Assembly: GCA_944320965.1 (NCBI GenBank)
Contig: CALUJO010000024.1
Span: forward strand, 1 to 36,875
Direction: 5' to 3'
From: an uncultured Bacteroidaceae bacterium
Lineage (GTDB): Bacteria > Bacteroidota > Bacteroidia > Bacteroidales > Bacteroidaceae
DNA: 36,875 nt
Shown here: positions 33,487-36,875 of the stretch, one piece after another
How the letters are laid out: every line of letters begins with the position of its first letter
Position numbering within the stretch: position 1 is the first letter of the stretch
Program-made: the position numbers and the translations under genes
Notes under the pieces: model-generated
The model's database searches: none
Seen by the model: only the letters and a program-made list of their open reading frames with translations
Told to the model about the DNA's origin: nothing

Positions 33487-33547
33487 TTTGATAATTTAAT
33501 AGTGTATTTTTTTAGAAATAAACATAGGAAATTAAGTATAAAAATTT

Positions 33548-34543
33548 ATGGAAACTGTTGTTAGTGGAATACGCCCTACGGGCAATTTGCATTTGGGCAA
33601 TTATTATGGTGCGGTGAAGAGTTTTCTGCAGATGCAGAATGAATATAACTGTTATTTCTTTATAGCCGACTGGCACTCTTTGACTACGCGTCCTAAGCCT
33701 GAAGATATTATCCAGAGTGCAAATACCATTCTTGCAGAGTATCTTGCATGTGGATTGGATCCCGAAAAGGCAACAATATATGTTCAGAGTGATGTTAAGG
33801 AGGTGCTTGAACTTTATCTGTACTTCAACATGAACGCATATCTTGGTGAGTTGGAACGTACGACTACATTCAAGGAAAAGGCTCGTAAGCAGCCGGATAA
33901 TGTCAATGCCGGACTTTTGACTTATCCTACACTTATGGCTGCCGATATCCTTATACACAAGGCTGCCAAAGTTCCTGTAGGAAAGGACCAGGAACAGAAT
34001 ATGGAAATGGCACGTAAGTTTGCACGCCGTTTCAATTCAATGTATGGAGTTGAATATTTAAAGGAACCTGAATCATTCTCGCTTTCAGCAAAGGCTGTCA
34101 AGATACCGGGATTGGACGGTTCAGGAAAGATGGGCAAGTCTGAAGGAAACTGTATTTACCTTATGGATGATGAGGCTACAATAAAGAAAAAAGTAATGAA
34201 GGCTGTTACTGATGCAGGACCGACTGTTCCAAATAGTGAAAAGCCTGAAGTCATACAAAACCTGTTTACTTTGATGGAAGTGGTTTCATCTCCTGATACA
34301 TACAAGTTCTTTGACGAGAAGTGGAATGACTGCTCAATCCGTTACGGTGATTTGAAGAAACAGCTTGCTGCAGACATAAATGTTGCAGTAGCACCTATCC
34401 GTGAAAGAATCAATGAATTCAAGTCAAATACTGATTATCTGAATAAGGTTGCACGCATTGGAGCAGAAAAATCAAGAGAAAATGCAGCACAGACTTTGAA
34501 GGAAGTGCGTGAGATAATAGGATTCAGAAGTGTAGGATTCTGA
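33548..34543 (+). CDS. trpS: Tryptophan-tRNA ligase
   Basis: TrpRS charges tRNA-Trp. The 331-residue class I synthetase has the HIGH-type signature in PTGNLHLGN (10-18), the tryptophan pocket around YPTLMAADIL (126-135) and the KMSKS-type loop KMGKS (194-198). Length is as expected for the bacterial enzyme. It is a housekeeping gene that marks the right border of the polysaccharide locus; a clear terminator follows. The 61-base gap upstream is AT-rich with only degenerate promoter-like sequence, so read-through from the polysaccharide operon is possible. Confidence 0.97.
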   Translation: METVVSGIRPTGNLHLGNYYGAVKSFLQMQNEYNCYFFIADWHSLTTRPKPEDIIQSANTILAEYLACGLDPEKATIYVQSDVKEVLELYLYFNMNAYLGELERTTTFKEKARKQPDNVNAGLLTYPTLMAADILIHKAAKVPVGKDQEQNMEMARKFARRFNSMYGVEYLKEPESFSLSAKAVKIPGLDGSGKMGKSEGNCIYLMDDEATIKKKVMKAVTDAGPTVPNSEKPEVIQNLFTLMEVVSSPDTYKFFDEKWNDCSIRYGDLKKQLAADINVAVAPIRERINEFKSNTDYLNKVARIGAEKSRENAAQTLKEVREIIGFRSVGF

Positions 34544-34561
34544 TATCTTTCTGATATATGG

Positions 34562-34597
34562 AAAAGGGAATACACAGCCGTGTGTTTCCCTTTTTTA
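34562..34597 (+). terminator. Terminator of trpS
   Basis: AAAAGGGAA-TA-CACA pairs with TGTG-TTTCCCTTTT around a GCCG loop, with a single bulge, and is followed by TTTTTT. It lies 19 bases after the trpS stop. The following 150 bases before dedA are AT-rich with no clear feature. Confidence 0.88.
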
Positions 34598-34749
34598 TAT
34601 TTATAATGAAATATAAATGCAATATGTCAGGTGATATACGTTTTTTTTATAATAATGACAGTAATGTAGCGCCTGATAGTTTTTTATGTTATGTTTTTTA
34701 TTATTAAATTGCATCCTCAAATCAATAAATTATTAACGTAAAACTTTTT

Positions 34750-35379
34750 ATGGAATCTGTATCCTTTATTCAATGGTGTCTTGATAATCTGAATTATTGG
34801 ACGATAACCATTTTGATGACAATTGAGAGTTCTTTTATTCCTTTTCCTTCTGAGGTGGTTGTTCCGCCTGCGGCTTATATGGCTTATCATGGTGAAATGA
34901 ATATTTTTCTTGTAGTATTGTTTGCTACATTAGGTGCCGAACTTGGTGCTATAATAAACTATTACCTTGCCAAATTTCTTGGCAGGCCTATTATTTACAA
35001 GTTTGCCGAAAGCCGTTTCGGACATATGTGTCTGCTTAATGCTAGGAAGATTGAGCATGCCGAGACTTATTTCCAGAAGCATGGTGCCATTTCCACTTTT
35101 ATAGGACGACTTGTTCCTGCCGTACGCCAACTGATTTCTATACCGGCAGGTCTTGCACAGATGAAACTCCATAAGTTTTTGCTTTATACTGGTCTTGGTG
35201 CTGGTGTGTGGAATATGATTCTTGCAGCAATAGGCTATTTTGTCGGAGCTGCTCTTCCTAAAGAAGAATTTGACAGGGTTGTGAATGAATGGAGTCATAC
35301 AATAGGACTTGTATTTGTCGGAATATTTGTTCTTGTCATACTTTATCTGGTATACCAGGGGGTTAGGAAACCTAAATAA
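34750..35379 (+). CDS. DedA family membrane protein
   Basis: A 209-residue inner-membrane protein of the DedA/SNARE-associated (VTT) family, PF09335. Members of this family move lipids, including undecaprenyl phosphate (UptA/DedA work) or phospholipids, across the bilayer. The motif GRLVPAVRQLISIPAG (about 119-134), with its Arg-Pro-Arg-Gly pattern, is characteristic, as are PFPSEVVVPPAAY and GAELGAIINYYLAK. A C-terminal helix and the basic RKPK end follow. Because the neighbouring polysaccharide locus uses undecaprenyl carriers, a recycling role is attractive but only inferred. The CNNM-type gene follows after eight bases. Confidence 0.93.
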   Translation: MESVSFIQWCLDNLNYWTITILMTIESSFIPFPSEVVVPPAAYMAYHGEMNIFLVVLFATLGAELGAIINYYLAKFLGRPIIYKFAESRFGHMCLLNARKIEHAETYFQKHGAISTFIGRLVPAVRQLISIPAGLAQMKLHKFLLYTGLGAGVWNMILAAIGYFVGAALPKEEFDRVVNEWSHTIGLVFVGIFVLVILYLVYQGVRKPK

Positions 35380-35387
35380 TTGTGTGT

Positions 35388-36674
35388 ATGAGTGATTTAG
35401 TTGTAATTATAATACTTATTTTTCTTAACGGAATTTTTTCCATGTCGGAAATCGCCATGATTTCTGCTAGGAAATCCAAACTTACTGCAGAAGCAAAAAA
35501 AGGAAACAAGTCTGCAAAGATTGCGCTGAAACTTCAGGAAAATCCCGACAGGTTCCTTTCAACAATCCAGATAGGTATAACATTGATTGGTATATTGACC
35601 GGTATGTATTCCGGAGATATGCTTGCCAAGGACTTTGCCATTATTCTTTCAGGTATAGGAGTTCCGGAAGTTTGGGCTGATGAACTGTCAAAGCTTATCA
35701 TTATCATAGTTGTGACTTATCTTTCTATTGTTTTGGGCGAGCTTGTTCCGAAACGTATGGGTTTGAATTTGGGATATAAGGTTGCTATGGGTATTGCCCG
35801 TCCGATGTATATCCTTTCATGCATTGCTTTGCCTTTTGTATGGATACTTGAAAAAAGTACATCATTGATTTCAATGGTGATTGGTGCTGACAAGCAGGAG
35901 ACTGCCGTAACGGAGGATGAGATAAAGTCTATTGTGAAGGAAGGTACTGAAACCGGTGAGGTTCAGGAAGTGGAGCAGGATATAATAGAGCGAGTGCTCG
36001 TCTTGGGTGACCAGGATGTTGAGTCTATCATGACACACCGCAAGGATATTGCTTTTCTTGACATCAATATGACTGCGGATGAGGTAAGGAATGTGCTTGA
36101 AAACCATATCTATGATACATATCCTGTTATTGACAAAACGGTGGACAATATGTGTGGAGTAGTTTCAATCAAGCAGATAATAGCTAATCTGTGGAAACCG
36201 GATTTTTCTTTGGCAAACATAATGTCAAAGCCGTTGTTTTATCCTGAAACCATGACGGTTTACAAGGCATTGGAGTCTATGAAAAAAGAAAAGGTGAACC
36301 GTGCTTTTGTATGTGACGAGTTTGGTTGCATGACAGGTGTCGTCACACTGAAAGATATTTTGGAGGGACTTGTCGGTACAATTCAGGAAAAAGGCTCCCA
36401 ACCTATGATTGTAAAACGTAATGACAAGGACGAGTGGATCGTAGAAGGCCAGTGTCCTTTCTATGATTTCCTTGAATATTTTGAAAGGGAAGATCTGTTT
36501 GAGCCTGATACATATAACACCGTTTCCGGTCTGATTATCGAACAGCTTGGACATATCCCGACCGAGGGCGAATTTATTGAATGGAATGGTTTCAGAATTG
36601 AGATTGTTGATATGGACGGAAACCGTATAGACAAACTTATTGTAACCAGAATTGAGTCAGAGGTTCAGGATTGA
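35388..36674 (+). CDS. Hemolysin family protein, CNNM/CorC type (DUF21 + CBS + CorC_HlyC)
   Basis: A 428-residue membrane protein. The N-terminal DUF21/CNNM domain (about 1-190) carries several helices and the segment GIFSMSEIAMISARKSKL; a linker VTEDEIKSIVKEGTETG with a cystathionine-beta-synthase pair follows (about 205-330; IMTHRKDIAFLD, then VFDEFG-like VCDEFGCMTGVV), and a C-terminal CorC_HlyC domain (about 345-428). Relatives export Mg2+ or control its level; the haemolysin name is historical. I prefer the ATG at 35388 to a GTG six bases earlier since it leaves the usual short N-terminus. It is probably co-transcribed with the DedA gene eight bases upstream. Confidence 0.92.
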   Translation: MSDLVVIIILIFLNGIFSMSEIAMISARKSKLTAEAKKGNKSAKIALKLQENPDRFLSTIQIGITLIGILTGMYSGDMLAKDFAIILSGIGVPEVWADELSKLIIIIVVTYLSIVLGELVPKRMGLNLGYKVAMGIARPMYILSCIALPFVWILEKSTSLISMVIGADKQETAVTEDEIKSIVKEGTETGEVQEVEQDIIERVLVLGDQDVESIMTHRKDIAFLDINMTADEVRNVLENHIYDTYPVIDKTVDNMCGVVSIKQIIANLWKPDFSLANIMSKPLFYPETMTVYKALESMKKEKVNRAFVCDEFGCMTGVVTLKDILEGLVGTIQEKGSQPMIVKRNDKDEWIVEGQCPFYDFLEYFEREDLFEPDTYNTVSGLIIEQLGHIPTEGEFIEWNGFRIEIVDMDGNRIDKLIVTRIESEVQD

Positions 36675-36728
36675 TTCTGTTAAACATTTAGACCGCTAAT
36701 TAGATTAAAGCGATATTTTGATTAAAAC

Positions 36729-36763
36729 AAAGAAGGTGTGTCAAAAAGCACACCTTCTTTTTT
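36729..36763. terminator. Terminator after the CNNM/CorC gene
   Basis: A perfect 12-base stem, AAAGAAGGTGTG (36729-36740) / CACACCTTCTTT (36749-36760), with an 8-base loop and a T run to 36763. It can work in both directions. The arm is nearly identical to the hairpin at 9513-9559. Confidence 0.9.
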
Positions 36764-36773
36764 GTATGACAAA

Positions 36774-36797
36774 GCCCCGACTTTCACAAGCTGGGGC
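36774..36797. repeat. GCCCC/GGGGC palindrome near the right edge
   Basis: GCCCC (36774-36778) and GGGGC (36793-36797) are perfect arms 14 bases apart in an otherwise AT-rich gap. It lies 10 bases beyond the terminator and may be near the end of an insertion sequence, but the partner end is outside the window. Confidence 0.35.
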
Positions 36798-36798
36798 A

Positions 36799-36830
36799 TT
36801 GTTATTACCTAAAGATTTTGTATCTTTAGG
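36799..36830 (+). promoter_or_regulatory. Palindromic promoter-like element before the edge ORF
   Basis: CCTAAAGAT (36808-36816) and ATCTTTAGG (36822-36830) form a perfect 9-base palindrome around TTTGT. Its right arm contains TATCTTTA (36821-36828), close to a -7 box, with TTG at 36799-36801 spaced by 19 bases. The predicted start precedes the ATG at 36847 by about 12 bases. The palindrome could sequester or control this promoter. Confidence 0.45.
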
Positions 36831-36846
36831 CATAATTATTTTCACT

Positions 36847-36875
36847 ATGGCAAAGATACATTTTCGTCCTTACAA
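36847..36875 (+). CDS. Start of a possible transposase (partial, IS1182-like)
   Basis: Only nine complete codons are visible, reading MAKIHFRPY. The pattern of a small start followed by FxPY resembles IS1182-family transposases of Bacteroidetes, and the promoter palindrome and GC-rich inverted repeat just upstream fit an insertion-sequence end. With so few residues this is only a suggestion; any other protein could begin this way. Confidence 0.35.

Noticed and set aside
35382..35387. GTG start for the CNNM/CorC gene
   Set aside because: ATG six bases later is closer to the usual N-terminus; the two added residues have no support.
1..36875. CRISPR array, tRNA or rRNA genes, prophage or defence genes
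   Set aside because: No regularly spaced repeats, cloverleaf-like sequences, rRNA signatures or recognisable nuclease, phage or toxin-antitoxin genes were seen on either strand.

Overview
This AT-rich window looks like a chromosomal segment from a member of the order Bacteroidales (Bacteroides, Phocaeicola or Prevotella type). Evidence: TAnnTTTG-type -7 boxes instead of -10 hexamers, the ribosomal cluster rpmB-rpmG followed by a DUF4295 gene, near absence of strong Shine-Dalgarno sequences, a Bacteroidetes-style outer-membrane export lipoprotein plus tyrosine-kinase pair, and a secreted protein with a type IX-like C-terminal tail. I cannot name a species.

Layout. 1-6065 (+): fabD, a patatin-like phospholipase overlapping a cytoplasmic GH13 enzyme, the RNase P RNA gene rnpB, a YihY/BrkB membrane protein with a C-terminal winged-helix-like extension, and ispE. 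6233-8604 (+): two translationally coupled secreted proteins of unknown function. 8624-9445 (+): promoter, rpmB, rpmG, a DUF4295 gene missed by length cut-offs, and a terminator. 9513-20255 (- strand): ptb-buk, then msrA-MATE-uvrB, then lysC-lysA, miaA, and a pRiA4b ORF-3-like acidic protein.

20485-33486 (+) is a 13-kb exopolysaccharide/capsule locus that behaves as one transcription unit: export lipoprotein, Wzc-like chain-length/kinase protein, flippase, polymerase-like protein, four GT4 and one GT2 glycosyltransferases, a hexapeptide acetyltransferase and an acyltransferase-3 protein. Most genes overlap or nearly touch. It has no UpxY/UpxZ-type regulators, no initiating sugar-phosphate transferase and no nucleotide-sugar genes, so it must borrow these from elsewhere. 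Its middle genes are visibly more AT-rich than the flanking housekeeping genes, as expected for an exchangeable locus. 33548-36674 (+): trpS, a DedA protein and a CNNM/CorC-type CBS protein. The right edge shows a terminator, then a promoter-like palindrome and the first nine codons of what may be an IS1182-type transposase.

How they work together: most of the window is housekeeping (fatty acid, isoprenoid and lysine/diaminopimelate synthesis, translation, repair). The accessory parts are the polysaccharide locus, the secreted protein pair and the possible insertion sequence. The least explained items are the secreted pair, the Wzc-like protein whose C-terminal tyrosine cluster is missing, and the repeat architecture of the polysaccharide promoter. 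I did not find a clear new defence or mobile system.
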